Program-made: the position numbers and the translations under genes
Assembly (NCBI GenBank): GCA_022450005.1
Contig: JAKURE010000004.1
Location: 1 to 50,637, forward strand
Length of the DNA: 50,637 nt
DNA from: Halobacteriales archaeon
GTDB lineage: Archaea; Halobacteriota; Halobacteria; Halobacteriales; Hikarchaeaceae
Direction: 5' to 3'
The notes under the pieces: generated by a model
Databases searched by the model: none
The model's input: only the letters and a program-made list of their open reading frames with translations
What the model was told of the DNA's origin: nothing
Part shown: positions 40,428 to 50,472 of the stretch, in pieces
Layout: every line of letters begins with the position of its first letter
Numbering within the stretch: position 1 is the first letter of the stretch

Positions 40428-42119
40428 TCAATCTGAAAATTTAACATGTATCACCGCAGGTTTCCCATTCTCAGTCGCTTCTATTGCTCCCCTCAGTGCA
40501 GCTTCCAACCGATCTAATTCAACAACCGATTCAGTGTGACTACCCACAATTTGCGACGGGGCTGTAAAGTCAATCGGGTGATTAAATCTACTCTCTGGAA
40601 TCCCATCTTGAACAGCTATCCCTTCGGGATGAGTCCTCTTAGTTGAACCTCTAACCGCATTCCATCCTTCATTATCATACACCACTGTCAGGGTAGGCAC
40701 TTTCCTCTCTGCGGATAGCCACGCCGTAACTGAAGGATGTGTGAAAAGATATGCACCATCTCCTACCAAACACCAAGTTTCTCTATCTGGAAATGCCATC
40801 TTAGCCCCCACTGCAGCTCCCCCTGCAAACCCAAGCCCAGCTCCATATTTTGCAATATAACTCCCCGGATCGACCAACTCTAAATTATTTAGTATCCCTC
40901 CTGTGCTAGTGGTCGCATCAGTTACCACCATCGCATTTTTATCCTTTACCCGATTTATGACTGCAGAAATAGTTGCAGAATTTAATTTGTTATCCTTAAT
41001 TTGTTTATTAACACTTACTTTTAGGTTTTCTCTTTTTTCCGCACTGAAATTTTCCCAAAACAGACGTCCACTTTCACCATCTATTGGGTCTAACTTTTCA
41101 GATACTAATTTTAGTGTCTTAATGGGATCTGCCGCTATCACCATGTCTACATCAAAATCCCAATGTGGGTATGTATGCTTCAGTGGATTATTTTCAATTT
41201 GAATTATTGGAATATTTTCCGCAGGGGCTGAAATAGAGGGGACCCATGGTACATCTGTCTCGGCTAATATTATTAAATCAGCATGATCAAATACATTACC
41301 TGGAACGAAACCCACATGTTGCGGATGATTTCGTGGAAAATTCAATACACATGGCGCATGCTCAACTACCCCTGCCCCTGAAACTTCAACAAATTCTATC
41401 AACGCAGAAACGTTTTCATTTACGGGAGGCTTTCCCATTCGACTGGTAATTATCACCGGACGCTCCGCCGATTCAACAAGCAAAGAAATATCTTTAACCG
41501 CCTTTTCGTCCGCACCCGTCGTTCTAATTGAAATTGGACCTTTGGAATCCAATGAACATTTTACTTCTAATGCTTCTCTTGCAGCTGTCAAATAGACTGG
41601 ACCTGCTGGAGGTCCTTTGGATAACGAAACCGCACGTCTGATCATAGAAACTGGATTCGCAGGGGGTCTATATTCTGTCACCCACCTGCAGTACTCCCTC
41701 ACGATATCTGATTGTTGAAAAGTATCCTGTAGGTAGTGTACCACATGATCCCTTGACCCAACATGACCCATGTCGGTTACTGGGGCCAACCCCGATATTA
41801 TTACCACTGGGATATTCGACCGGTGGGCATTATGCATTGCTGCACCTAGATTTTGAGTTCCTACATCCACATGAACCAAAACTGCCTGAGGTTTCCCAGT
41901 CGCAGCAGCATATCCATGCGCAGCACTAAGTGCAACAAATTCATGGGGGCAAACAACAACTTCTGGCATCTTTCCATCCTCTCTTCTGATCTTTGCAGCC
42001 GCTTCTATCAATGGAGTATGATCCGTACCATAATTGGCAAATAAATACTCTACACCCTGGAGAGACAATGAACGAAGAATGGCTTCTGCAGCAGTAATTT
42101 TCTCTTTTTTGGAGCTCAT
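40428..42119 (-). CDS. thiamine diphosphate-dependent enzyme (acetolactate synthase/benzoylformate decarboxylase-like)
   Basis: VCPHEFVALSAAHGYAAATGKPQAVLVHVDVGTQNLGAAMHNAHRSNIPVVIISG; ThDP motif GDGAYLFTHPSVTAW...YDNEGWN. Confidence 0.9.
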   Translation of the reverse strand: MSSKKEKITAAEAILRSLSLQGVEYLFANYGTDHTPLIEAAAKIRREDGKMPEVVVCPHEFVALSAAHGYAAATGKPQAVLVHVDVGTQNLGAAMHNAHRSNIPVVIISGLAPVTDMGHVGSRDHVVHYLQDTFQQSDIVREYCRWVTEYRPPANPVSMIRRAVSLSKGPPAGPVYLTAAREALEVKCSLDSKGPISIRTTGADEKAVKDISLLVESAERPVIITSRMGKPPVNENVSALIEFVEVSGAGVVEHAPCVLNFPRNHPQHVGFVPGNVFDHADLIILAETDVPWVPSISAPAENIPIIQIENNPLKHTYPHWDFDVDMVIAADPIKTLKLVSEKLDPIDGESGRLFWENFSAEKRENLKVSVNKQIKDNKLNSATISAVINRVKDKNAMVVTDATTSTGGILNNLELVDPGSYIAKYGAGLGFAGGAAVGAKMAFPDRETWCLVGDGAYLFTHPSVTAWLSAERKVPTLTVVYDNEGWNAVRGSTKRTHPEGIAVQDGIPESRFNHPIDFTAPSQIVGSHTESVVELDRLEAALRGAIEATENGKPAVIHVKFSD

Positions 42120-42150
42120 CTTTGACTATATTAGTATCTTCATTCGTTTA

Positions 42151-42822
42151 TCACTTCTGCGACATCGATCCTCCGATCTCATCAGGATATTTTTGGGATT
42201 CCTCTTTAGTTTTCCGTGCAACAAGCGACGCCACCGCCATCGATCCCCTTTCCACTCTTCGAATTCCCTCCTTATAATATAAGACTGTTAGTTCTCTGAA
42301 ATGGTTCAGCAGCTCGTTTGATTTAAATCGATATTTATCTTTACTTGGCCCCCTTTCCATTCGATCTTCTGTTCTAATGTGATGCTCATATATGATCATC
42401 CCCCCCGGTTTCAGTGATTTCTTAATTGTTTGAATCATATCCTTTTCACAAAAAAAGAAGTCAACTATGATCACATCATATTCCTCCTCGACGAACTCAA
42501 ATTCCTCAATATCTGCCAATATCCAATTAACATTTACTCCCGCATTTTCCCCTCGCTCCTTTGCCCTTGACAAAGCAATAGTAGAAACATCTATTGCATC
42601 CACCTCGTAACCCCTCTCTGCTAAATACACGGCATTCCTCCCATTTCCACAAGCCACTTCCAAACAACGTTTCCCGATCCCTTCTGTCCCTTCTACTGCT
42701 ATCTTTATTAGAGAAGACGCTTCACTCCTCGGACGATACTCTCCCGACAAGTATCTTTCATCCCATTTAGCACCTTGATCACTTTTATTTGTCATTTCTT
42801 GCCATTCTTTCCCATAAACCAA
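42151..42822 (-). CDS. class I SAM-dependent methyltransferase
   Basis: KRCLEVACGNGRNAVYLAERGYEVDAIDVSTIAL. Confidence 0.9.
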   Translation of the reverse strand: MVYGKEWQEMTNKSDQGAKWDERYLSGEYRPRSEASSLIKIAVEGTEGIGKRCLEVACGNGRNAVYLAERGYEVDAIDVSTIALSRAKERGENAGVNVNWILADIEEFEFVEEEYDVIIVDFFFCEKDMIQTIKKSLKPGGMIIYEHHIRTEDRMERGPSKDKYRFKSNELLNHFRELTVLYYKEGIRRVERGSMAVASLVARKTKEESQKYPDEIGGSMSQK

Positions 42823-43375
42823 TTGTTTCTTGTACCATCCCTTCTACTCTACTTTTCACCTCCGGATTCTCCAAGTCAAAACCCTCGCCCCCAAAATCAG
42901 GCTCTACCGCGAAGACGCTCGTATTAGCAACTTCTACCCCTAGATATACAAAAATTGGCCTCAATTGAGAATCAATTACTAAATTATGTTGTCTATTCCG
43001 TCCAGACATCACAATACCTGCAACTCTTTTTTTCTTTTTGAATTCTTGCCATGGTGTGTGATCAATAAGATTCTTAAGTGCCCCTGAAATTCCTAAAAAA
43101 TACACCGGAGAACCAATGAAATAAATATCTGCATCAAGATACTTCTTTACAGTCTCCTTAGTCAAATCATTCCATTCATTTTGATCTTTACTCCTGAAAA
43201 CTGGCAGTTCTATACTCCCTAGATCTATATTCTCATATTGTAAATTTTTACTTTCTAACACTTCCCCCACATACTCCATCAACGCCCTAACTCTAGATGG
43301 CTCCCTTCGACTCCCACAAATCACTGCGATGTTAGCTGGGTTAGTAGATTCCATACTAGCGATATATGGTTTCAT
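42785..43375 (-). CDS. NAD(P)H-dependent FMN reductase-like flavodoxin-fold protein
   Basis: [45 protein letters not shown]. Start placed at MKPYIAS (43375) instead of the ORF-track start; 43354 also possible. Confidence 0.8.
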   Translation of the reverse strand: MKPYIASMESTNPANIAVICGSRREPSRVRALMEYVGEVLESKNLQYENIDLGSIELPVFRSKDQNEWNDLTKETVKKYLDADIYFIGSPVYFLGISGALKNLIDHTPWQEFKKKKRVAGIVMSGRNRQHNLVIDSQLRPIFVYLGVEVANTSVFAVEPDFGGEGFDLENPEVKSRVEGMVQETIGLWERMARNDK

Positions 43376-43478
43376 CCCTTTTACCTCTTCTTCATATTTT
43401 TTGTCAATCCAGAACAGTAATCTTTTCACCCATTCGAAGAAGATTTCTTTCACAGATACCCATATAAAGTATATAATC

Positions 43479-44714
43479 GTGAAACAAAAAACCACTCCCG
43501 AAGTCAATATAGGTCTTGTCGGCCACGTCGACCATGGGAAAACAACACTAGTAAAAGCATTATCTGGAACTTGGACTGACCAACACTCCGAGGAACTGAA
43601 ACGTGGAATTTCGATCCGGCTTGGTTATGCAGATGCAACTTTTAGAAAGTGCCCCGAATGTGAAGACCCAACTTCTTATCTTCTAGCCGAAAAGTGCCCT
43701 CATCATAATAAAAAAACGGACTTTTTGCGTACTGTCTCTTTCGTAGATGCACCTGGCCACGAGACTCTCATGGCGACCATGCTATCTGGCGCGGCTCTCA
43801 TGGACGGGGCCGTACTAGTTGTCAGCGCAACTGAATCTGTACCTCAACCTCAGACAGAAGAACATCTAATGGCCCTAGAGACCATTGGAATCTCAAACAT
43901 TGTCATCGCCCAAACTAAGATAGATCTAGTCGACTTGGAAACTGCAAAAGAGCACTATGGAAAACTCAAAGAATTTTTTTCTGGAACCATAGCTAAAAAT
44001 GCACCTATAATTCCCATCTGCGCTGATCAAAATATCAATATAGATTCTCTCATTAAATCCATAGAAGAACATATCCCCACACCCAAACGGGATGGGAAAT
44101 CACCGCCTCTAATGTATGTGGCCAGGAGCTTTGATATAAACCGCCCCGGTGCAACCTGGGATCAATTAGTCGGAGGGGTTTTAGGAGGAAGCCTTGTCCA
44201 AGGACAGTTCTCTGTTGGAGACGAATTAGAAATTTCCCCTGGGCAGCGAATATCCACTTCAGGTAAAGTTGAATATCTCCCCATCATCGCAACAATAAAA
44301 TCCATCCGAGCTGGTAATTCATCTCTTGACGAAGTTGGCCCCGGGGGACTCATAGGAATTGGAACCGGACTAGATCCTTCTCTCACAAAAAGTGATGGTT
44401 TGACCGGAAGATTGGCAGGAAAACCAGGAACCCTTCCTCCTCTTTGGGATTCCTTCACTATGAATGTAGACCTTCTAGACCGTATTGTTGGTACCTCCGA
44501 ATCCGGGGAAGTTGGCCCAATAAACACCGGAGAAGCTCTGATGCTATCTGTCGGTACCACCACCACGGTAGGAATTGTCACAAGCGCTAGAAAGTCTGAA
44601 TGTGAAGTTTCACTCAAACGGCCCATAAGTGCACCCCTACAAGCACAAATAGCTATTAGCAGACGTGTCGGTTCTCGTTGGAGGTTGATTGGAATTGGAA
44701 CACTTTTAAATTGA
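43479..44714 (+). CDS. eif2g: translation initiation factor aIF2 subunit gamma (GTG start)
   Basis: [68 protein letters not shown]. Confidence 0.96.
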   Translation: MKQKTTPEVNIGLVGHVDHGKTTLVKALSGTWTDQHSEELKRGISIRLGYADATFRKCPECEDPTSYLLAEKCPHHNKKTDFLRTVSFVDAPGHETLMATMLSGAALMDGAVLVVSATESVPQPQTEEHLMALETIGISNIVIAQTKIDLVDLETAKEHYGKLKEFFSGTIAKNAPIIPICADQNINIDSLIKSIEEHIPTPKRDGKSPPLMYVARSFDINRPGATWDQLVGGVLGGSLVQGQFSVGDELEISPGQRISTSGKVEYLPIIATIKSIRAGNSSLDEVGPGGLIGIGTGLDPSLTKSDGLTGRLAGKPGTLPPLWDSFTMNVDLLDRIVGTSESGEVGPINTGEALMLSVGTTTTVGIVTSARKSECEVSLKRPISAPLQAQIAISRRVGSRWRLIGIGTLLN

Positions 44715-44717
44715 GTC

Positions 44718-45101
44718 ATGGTCATTGTCGCTCTCGATACCAATGCATTGATGGTCCCTGTCGAACTCGAAATCAGAATTTTTGAGGAACTAGAGCTATT
44801 ACTACCCTCTCCTGAATTTGTGATACCCGAACCCGTACTCCAAGAACTTTCTTCCCTAAAACATGGTAAGGGAGTAGCTTCTCGTGCCGCTCGTGTTGGT
44901 CTCGATTTGGCCAAAATGAGATGTAAAATTATCAAAACAGAGAATGCTGCGGCAGACGAATCATTTTTGGAGCTTTCTTATACTAGTCAAATAGATTACG
45001 TTGTAACAAACGATTTGTCCCTGCGCGACAGACTCTTGGGAGCTGGTATCCCCGTAGTTGGCGTTAGGGGCCAAAATACGTTACATATCATGGAGCCCTA
45101 A
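44718..45101 (+). CDS. PIN domain protein (Fcf1/UTP24-like)
   Basis: VIVALDTNALMVPVE..., VTNDLSLRDRLLGAGIPVVGVRGQNTL; between aIF2-gamma and rpoE'. Confidence 0.85.
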   Translation: MVIVALDTNALMVPVELEIRIFEELELLLPSPEFVIPEPVLQELSSLKHGKGVASRAARVGLDLAKMRCKIIKTENAAADESFLELSYTSQIDYVVTNDLSLRDRLLGAGIPVVGVRGQNTLHIMEP

Positions 45102-45102
45102 T

Positions 45103-45663
45103 ATGTTTAAAAAGGTTAGAATAATCGACACAGTAGAAGTACCGCCAGACAAACTCGGAGATGTAAACAAAGATTTAGTCAAAGTGTTGCTTCAAGACAA
45201 ACTCGAAGGTCGCGTAGATAAATCTGTAGGTAGTGTGATAAGTGTCACTAAAGTACACAATCTCGAAGAAGGTGTTGTCCTCCCCGGACGTCCGGGAGTT
45301 TATTATCCCACCGAATTCGATGCTATCACTTTCGACCCTTCGATGCAAGAAGTAGTCGACGGAACCGTAGTAGAGGTCGTCGAATTCGGCGCGTTTGTAG
45401 GAATTGGCCCTATCGATGGTCTTCTGCACGTTTCCCAAATTTCTGATGAATATTTGAGCTTCAATGGAGAAAACCAACAGCTAAACTCGAACGAGTCTGG
45501 CAAATCAATTAAAGTCGATGACCCTGTCCGAACTAGAATCGTAACCAAGAGCATCGACGAACGCAACCCCCGAGAATCCAAGATCGGTTTAACCGCAAAA
45601 CAACCTGGTCTTGGAAAACACGGATGGCTCACAGACAAGCGGGAGCGAGAGGCCGATAATTAA
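45103..45663 (+). CDS. rpoE1: DNA-directed RNA polymerase subunit E' (Rpo7)
   Basis: MFKKVRIIDTVEVPPDKLG..., S1 domain VVEFGAFVGIGPIDGLLHVSQISDEY. Confidence 0.94.
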   Translation: MFKKVRIIDTVEVPPDKLGDVNKDLVKVLLQDKLEGRVDKSVGSVISVTKVHNLEEGVVLPGRPGVYYPTEFDAITFDPSMQEVVDGTVVEVVEFGAFVGIGPIDGLLHVSQISDEYLSFNGENQQLNSNESGKSIKVDDPVRTRIVTKSIDERNPRESKIGLTAKQPGLGKHGWLTDKREREADN

Positions 45664-45866
45664 TGCCCGCAAAAAAACGCCTCGCTTGTAGAGATTGTCT
45701 CAGAGTGTTAAATGATAAAAAAGCAGAAACGTGTCCTTCATGTGGCTCTGCTAGTATCACTGACGATTGGAGCGGTTATATTGTTATTATCCACCCTCAA
45801 CAATCCGATGTAGCAAAAATTATGGGAATAAACGAGCCCGGCCGTTATGCTCTAAAAGTCAGATAA
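45663..45866 (+). CDS. spt4: transcription elongation factor Spt4 (RpoE'')
   Basis: LACRDCLRVLNDKKAETCPSCGSASITDDWSGYIVIIHPQQSDVAKIMGI. Confidence 0.93.
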   Translation: MPAKKRLACRDCLRVLNDKKAETCPSCGSASITDDWSGYIVIIHPQQSDVAKIMGINEPGRYALKVR

Positions 45867-45869
45867 CTA

Positions 45870-46412
45870 TTGCCAAATTCAGTCCATCTCCCCCCTCAAC
45901 TACGAGATAACTTAAGAGAACCAATGGGTCCTCTGTATCTATCTATAAACGACCTAATTCCCCATATGGGGTTTCCTATTATCACTATAGGCGACGTAGT
46001 AACTTCCCACTTTGAACTTGCAGGAGTTTCTCCAAACGTATCTATAATTGACCAATTAACAAAACGCGAACCCATTGATTTCCCCCCACCCTTTCAAAAC
46101 ATAGATTTTCACATTGAAGTTAAAAATCCCCCTGGCGTTCTGACAGACGAACTAGTCCATGCGATCAACCAATCAATCAATAATCATGACGAACCTTCTC
46201 AAATTTTAGTAATTGGAGAAGAAGATCTAGCAACTTTACCTGCAATTGTGCTAGCCCCTCTTAAATCTAGTATAATCTATGGCCAGCCAGATCTGGGAAT
46301 GGTCCACATACTCGTAACTACTGATGCCAAACGTGATGCATGGGATCTACTTTCCCAATTTGATGGAGATCTTGATTCAGTGTTCTCTACGATCGCACAA
46401 TCTGACCTGTAG
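45870..46412 (+). CDS. GTP-dependent dephospho-CoA kinase (DUF359), TTG start
   Basis: ITIGDVVTSHFELAGVSPNVSIIDQLTKREP; adjacent to spt4 and rps24e. Confidence 0.88.
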   Translation: MPNSVHLPPQLRDNLREPMGPLYLSINDLIPHMGFPIITIGDVVTSHFELAGVSPNVSIIDQLTKREPIDFPPPFQNIDFHIEVKNPPGVLTDELVHAINQSINNHDEPSQILVIGEEDLATLPAIVLAPLKSSIIYGQPDLGMVHILVTTDAKRDAWDLLSQFDGDLDSVFSTIAQSDL

Positions 46413-46457
46413 TGCCTTCGAAATACTTTTGCACGCGACTGGAAAATGTACCCAATA

Positions 46458-46757
46458 ATGGAAATAACTATTTTATCTGAAACTTCCAACCCTTTGTTAC
46501 ACAGGGTAGATGTTTCTTTCCGCATTGACCACACAGACTCAACTCCAAATCGTATTGAAGTTCGAGACAACCTAGCAGCGAGATTGAACAAAAACACAGA
46601 CGAAGTAATAATCCGAAAACTCAGAACTCAATTTGGAACACGAAAAACCATTGGAGATGCAAAGATTTATGAAAATTCTGATTTTGCCCAGTCAATTGAA
46701 CAAGATCATATCATTCTTCGAAATCAATCTACCACTGAAGACACCGAGGAAGAATAA
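46458..46757 (+). CDS. rps24e: ribosomal protein S24e
   Basis: MEITILSETSNPLLHRVDVSFRIDH...RIEVRDNLAARLNKNTDEVIIRKLRTQFGTRKTIGDAKIYE. Confidence 0.92.
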   Translation: MEITILSETSNPLLHRVDVSFRIDHTDSTPNRIEVRDNLAARLNKNTDEVIIRKLRTQFGTRKTIGDAKIYENSDFAQSIEQDHIILRNQSTTEDTEEE

Positions 46758-46892
46758 ATGGGGGCTCGCGAAAATTATGGCAATGATGGTTCTACTCCCA
46801 ACGAACGTTGCCCCGAATGCGACGATTCTTTTTTAGCAGAACACAACGATCGATTCCACTGCGGGAAATGTAGTTATACTAGATGGAAATAA
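46758..46892 (+). CDS. rps27ae: ribosomal protein S27ae (44 aa), missing from the supplied ORF track
   Basis: Manual translation MGARENYGNDGSTPNERCPECDDSFLAEHNDRFHCGKCSYTRWK*; zinc ribbon, directly after S24e. Confidence 0.93.
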   Translation: MGARENYGNDGSTPNERCPECDDSFLAEHNDRFHCGKCSYTRWK

Positions 46893-46980
46893 CACCTATT
46901 GAAAATTTTCTACACAGAACTCTCAATCAATAGAGATAATCATCTCCCCTTCTTACATCAATAAGAACGGCGCTCTCACT

Positions 46981-48558
46981 ATGACTGTTACTTTGGGCAT
47001 TGAAGGAACTGCTTGGGCAGCTAGTGCTGCAATTTTTGATTCTAAATCCGACACCGTGCACATAGAGACTCTTCCATATCTACCCGACAGTGGGGGATTA
47101 CATCCCCGAGAGGCAGCGGAACATATGAGACAAGCGTTACCAAAAGTCCTCGAAACTATCTTCACTAACTTAGAAAATCCTCCAGATGCAGTGGCCTTTT
47201 CTAGAGGGCCTGGACTGGGCCCATGCCTCCGCATATGTGCAACCGCAGCCCGTGCACTTGCTGGAACTTTCAACGTACCTCTTATTGGCGTTAATCATAT
47301 GCTTGCCCATCTAGAAGTAGGCAGACATTTTTCAGGATTTTCCACTCCCGTCTGTCTCAATGCGAGCGGCGCGAATGCACATCTTCTGGGCTACCACAAT
47401 GGCTATTATAGGGTACTAGGAGAGACAATGGACACTGGGGTAGGAAACGCCTTAGACAAATTTGCTCGCCATGTCGGATGGGCACATCCCGGGGGGCCAC
47501 AAATAGAAAAAACAGCGCTAGATGGTAGTTTTTTCGACCTCCCCTATATAGTCAAAGGAATGGACTTTTCCTTTTCTGGATTAACAACTGCGGCAATCTC
47601 TGCTTATGACAAAGGCCACCCCATAGAAGACGTCTGCTTTTCACTCCAAGAAACCATATTTTCTATTCTAGCAGAAGTTTCAGAACGTGCCCTATCTTTA
47701 TTACATTGCGATGAATTCATACTCGGAGGTGGAGTTGGAAATAACACACGTCTGCAAGATATGCTAGAAACCATGTGCATTGACAGAGGTGCAAAATTCT
47801 TCGCCCCAGAACCACGTTTCCTCAGTGACAATGCAGGTATGATCGCCATTTTAGGATCCTATATGTTCGATGTGGGCGATACAATCCCAATTGAAGATTC
47901 TCATGTTCTCTCTAACTTTAGACCAAATACGGTCAAGGTAACCTGGCCCGTCCCTAGTAGATCTCTTTCCCCCCCATCCCAGTCTACCATACAAGGATCT
48001 GAAGCACGTGTGGACTTTGATGCAAATACCGTGTGGAAACGAAGACTTCCAAAACCCTATCGAAATCCTGACATGGATCTCCGCCTCCGACGCCATCGAA
48101 CCAATGTCGAGGCACGACTTACTCACGAAGCCCGAAAAATAGGTATTCCTACCCCCTTAATCAAAGGCATCGACCCCCTTAATTTCACTCTGGAATTCCA
48201 AAAAGTTGGAGACGCCGACCTCTCCGAAGGATTAAACCTACAAAGAGTAGAAAACGTCGTTAACTATTTATCATTACTCCATTCCTCTGGCATCGTCCAC
48301 GGAGACCCGACCACCAGAAACATTAGGATAGATTCCACCTCTGATAAGGTATACCTCATCGATTTTGGTTTGGGATTTCATACAGACAATATAGAGGACT
48401 ACGCCATGGACCTTCATATATTCAAAGAGAGCCTCGTTGGAACTTCTTCTAACTATGAGGAACTTTGGAATCGTGCCACATTTGTCTACGAGACCCAGGT
48501 ATCTCCTCATGTACTAACACGACTCCAAGAAATAGAATTACGTGGCAGATATCTCTAA
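46981..48558 (+). CDS. kae1-bud32: Kae1-Bud32 fusion (tRNA t6A / KEOPS ATPase + kinase)
   Basis: N-terminal Kae1: LGIEGTAWAASAAIFD, VNHMLAHLEVGRHFSGF, LGGGVGNNTRLQ. C-terminal Bud32: GIVHGDPTTRNIRI, VYLIDFGLGF. Confidence 0.96.
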   Translation: MTVTLGIEGTAWAASAAIFDSKSDTVHIETLPYLPDSGGLHPREAAEHMRQALPKVLETIFTNLENPPDAVAFSRGPGLGPCLRICATAARALAGTFNVPLIGVNHMLAHLEVGRHFSGFSTPVCLNASGANAHLLGYHNGYYRVLGETMDTGVGNALDKFARHVGWAHPGGPQIEKTALDGSFFDLPYIVKGMDFSFSGLTTAAISAYDKGHPIEDVCFSLQETIFSILAEVSERALSLLHCDEFILGGGVGNNTRLQDMLETMCIDRGAKFFAPEPRFLSDNAGMIAILGSYMFDVGDTIPIEDSHVLSNFRPNTVKVTWPVPSRSLSPPSQSTIQGSEARVDFDANTVWKRRLPKPYRNPDMDLRLRRHRTNVEARLTHEARKIGIPTPLIKGIDPLNFTLEFQKVGDADLSEGLNLQRVENVVNYLSLLHSSGIVHGDPTTRNIRIDSTSDKVYLIDFGLGFHTDNIEDYAMDLHIFKESLVGTSSNYEELWNRATFVYETQVSPHVLTRLQEIELRGRYL

Positions 48559-48607
48559 TCATATAATTTACGACGCCTATTTCTCCCCTCGACACTCTCA
48601 CTGCTCC

Positions 48608-49168
48608 ATGGTGCTTTTTGCTACCACCAATGCCGAAAAAGTTCGCGAGGCACAAGCATATCTAGGACCCACAGTTGAACAGTTTGATTATGATTATCTC
48701 GAATTACAATCTGAGAGTCTATCCGAGATCGCCATCTCTGGTGCCCAAGAGGCCTTCCAAGCCGCAGGCGGAACTCAACCTATAATCACCGATGACTCTG
48801 GCATCTTCATCGATGACATAGGCGGATTCCCCGGTCCCTATTCTTCATATGTATATCACACCATTGGTCTCTCTGGAATTCTCACTTTACTCGAAGAATT
48901 TGATTCCCCCCGTGCATACTTTAGAACCTCAATCGCATATTGCTCTAAACACGAAACTGTAGCCTTTGAAGGTTCTATTAGAGGCACTATAGTCCCTCCC
49001 CGTGGAACTGAGGGATTTGGATATGATCCCATATTTGAATATAACGGCAAAACATTGGCAGAAATGAATCTAACTGAAAAAAACGCAATTTCTCATCGGG
49101 GTAGGGCCCTTTCTAAGCTAGCGTCTTGGCTTGATAACGACCCCGTTGAACACCGCGGAGTCAGATAA
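48608..49168 (+). CDS. non-canonical purine NTP pyrophosphatase (RdgB/HAM1 family)
   Basis: MVLFATTNAEKVREAQAYLG, IITDDSGIFIDDIGGFPGPYSSYV, GTEGFGYDPIFEYNGKTLAEM. Confidence 0.94.
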   Translation: MVLFATTNAEKVREAQAYLGPTVEQFDYDYLELQSESLSEIAISGAQEAFQAAGGTQPIITDDSGIFIDDIGGFPGPYSSYVYHTIGLSGILTLLEEFDSPRAYFRTSIAYCSKHETVAFEGSIRGTIVPPRGTEGFGYDPIFEYNGKTLAEMNLTEKNAISHRGRALSKLASWLDNDPVEHRGVR

Positions 49169-49571
49169 TATTTTCAAATAACTTCACAAAAGCATCTGGT
49201 CTTTTAACACTAGTTTCAATTTTTGTTCTAATCGCTACTCCTGCTTTGGCATTAGTCAACATCTCATCCCCTGAAATAATATGCTGTGCATTCCCCACAT
49301 ACGCAGAAGCAAGTGCCGGATGATCTCCTTCTAAATGGTCTACAATTTCACACATACTCTCTATGTCTTCTCGCCATTTCTTCGCCAATTCCTCCCCAAA
49401 ATCTGTCTCAATCACTGTTTGTGCTTCATCCAGTAGGGGAATACTAGCGATAATTACTATCCATGGTGACCTTCGAATAATCTCCATCACAATTTTCGCC
49501 GATTTCTCCTTTTTGACATCTCCTGCCAATACACCCGAATCAACTACAACACGCACTGTAGGTCTACTCAT
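49161..49571 (-). CDS. PIN-fold nuclease-like protein
   Basis: VRVVVDSGVLAGDVKKEKS... and IISGDEMLTNAKAGVAIRT; PIN-like Asp placement. Confidence 0.6.
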   Translation of the reverse strand: MSRPTVRVVVDSGVLAGDVKKEKSAKIVMEIIRRSPWIVIIASIPLLDEAQTVIETDFGEELAKKWREDIESMCEIVDHLEGDHPALASAYVGNAQHIISGDEMLTNAKAGVAIRTKIETSVKRPDAFVKLFENII

Positions 49572-49602
49572 CTCTCTATTTGTGACCTTGCAAATACTTT
49601 AA

Positions 49603-50472
49603 CTACTGCACTCCTGCTCCATCTAGTAGATTTTTGAGGCCCTCCTTTTCGGCCCCACCAACCCCACGATGCGGACTACGAGAAAACCCAGCAGGTGCGC
49701 CTCGCATTTCCATTGCTGCCTTCAAACCAGAAATGCCATATGTTCCTGTGACTCCTTGGTTCAATTCTACTAACTCGTCGTTTAATATTTTGGCATTTTC
49801 ACTGTCTCCTTTTTTATACAATTGATAAATCTCAGAGCATTTTTCGGGTGCGATATTTGCTAGTGCCAATACACCCCCCGTCGCACCCATTTCCAATGCC
49901 TGTGCATAAATTCCTCCTGCCCCAACCAACATATCGAACTCCTTCTCTTTCGTCACCTCCACCTCTTGTTGGAATAAGTCTGAGTTCCCACTAGAATCTT
50001 TCATACCTTTGATATTCTCCTCGTCTGACAACCTAGCTATCGTATCTGGCTCAAGGCTAACGTGAGTAAATTTCGGCACGCTGTACAAATATACGGGGAT
50101 CGAGATCAATTCGGCCAGTTTTTTATAATATATGACCATGTCTTCTTGACTATGTGAAAAATAAAATGGGGTTACAATTAGCGCAGCATCTGCACCTGCC
50201 GATGCAGCCAATTCTGTCTGTATAGTACTTTCCCGTAGACCTGGGTGCCCTGTCCCTGCCAATATGGGAACTGAGGCAGATTCTACCACTATTTCGACCA
50301 CTCGTGCTCTTTCTTCCGCCGTCATTAATTCCGCTTCACTATTCGACCCACAAGGAACAATAAAATCAACTCCCTTCTCTTCTACCCATCCCACCAATTC
50401 GGCAAGTTTCGATTCATCGATGTCTCCCCTTTCGTCAAAAGGGGTAACCAATGGAACTCCTGTACCTTCCAT
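49603..50472 (-). CDS. dapA: DapA-like (dihydrodipicolinate synthase/N-acetylneuraminate lyase family) aldolase
   Basis: MEGTGVPLVTPFDERGDIDESKL, VPCGSNSEAELMTAEER, LYSVPKFTHVSLEPDTIARL, GMKDSSGN. Confidence 0.88.
   Translation of the reverse strand: MEGTGVPLVTPFDERGDIDESKLAELVGWVEEKGVDFIVPCGSNSEAELMTAEERARVVEIVVESASVPILAGTGHPGLRESTIQTELAASAGADAALIVTPFYFSHSQEDMVIYYKKLAELISIPVYLYSVPKFTHVSLEPDTIARLSDEENIKGMKDSSGNSDLFQQEVEVTKEKEFDMLVGAGGIYAQALEMGATGGVLALANIAPEKCSEIYQLYKKGDSENAKILNDELVELNQGVTGTYGISGLKAAMEMRGAPAGFSRSPHRGVGGAEKEGLKNLLDGAGVQ

Noticed and set aside
44162-44935. 257-aa minus-strand ORF opposite aIF2-gamma
   Set aside because: Overlaps two confident genes (aIF2-gamma and PIN); Ser/Pro-rich shadow translation with no recognisable motif.
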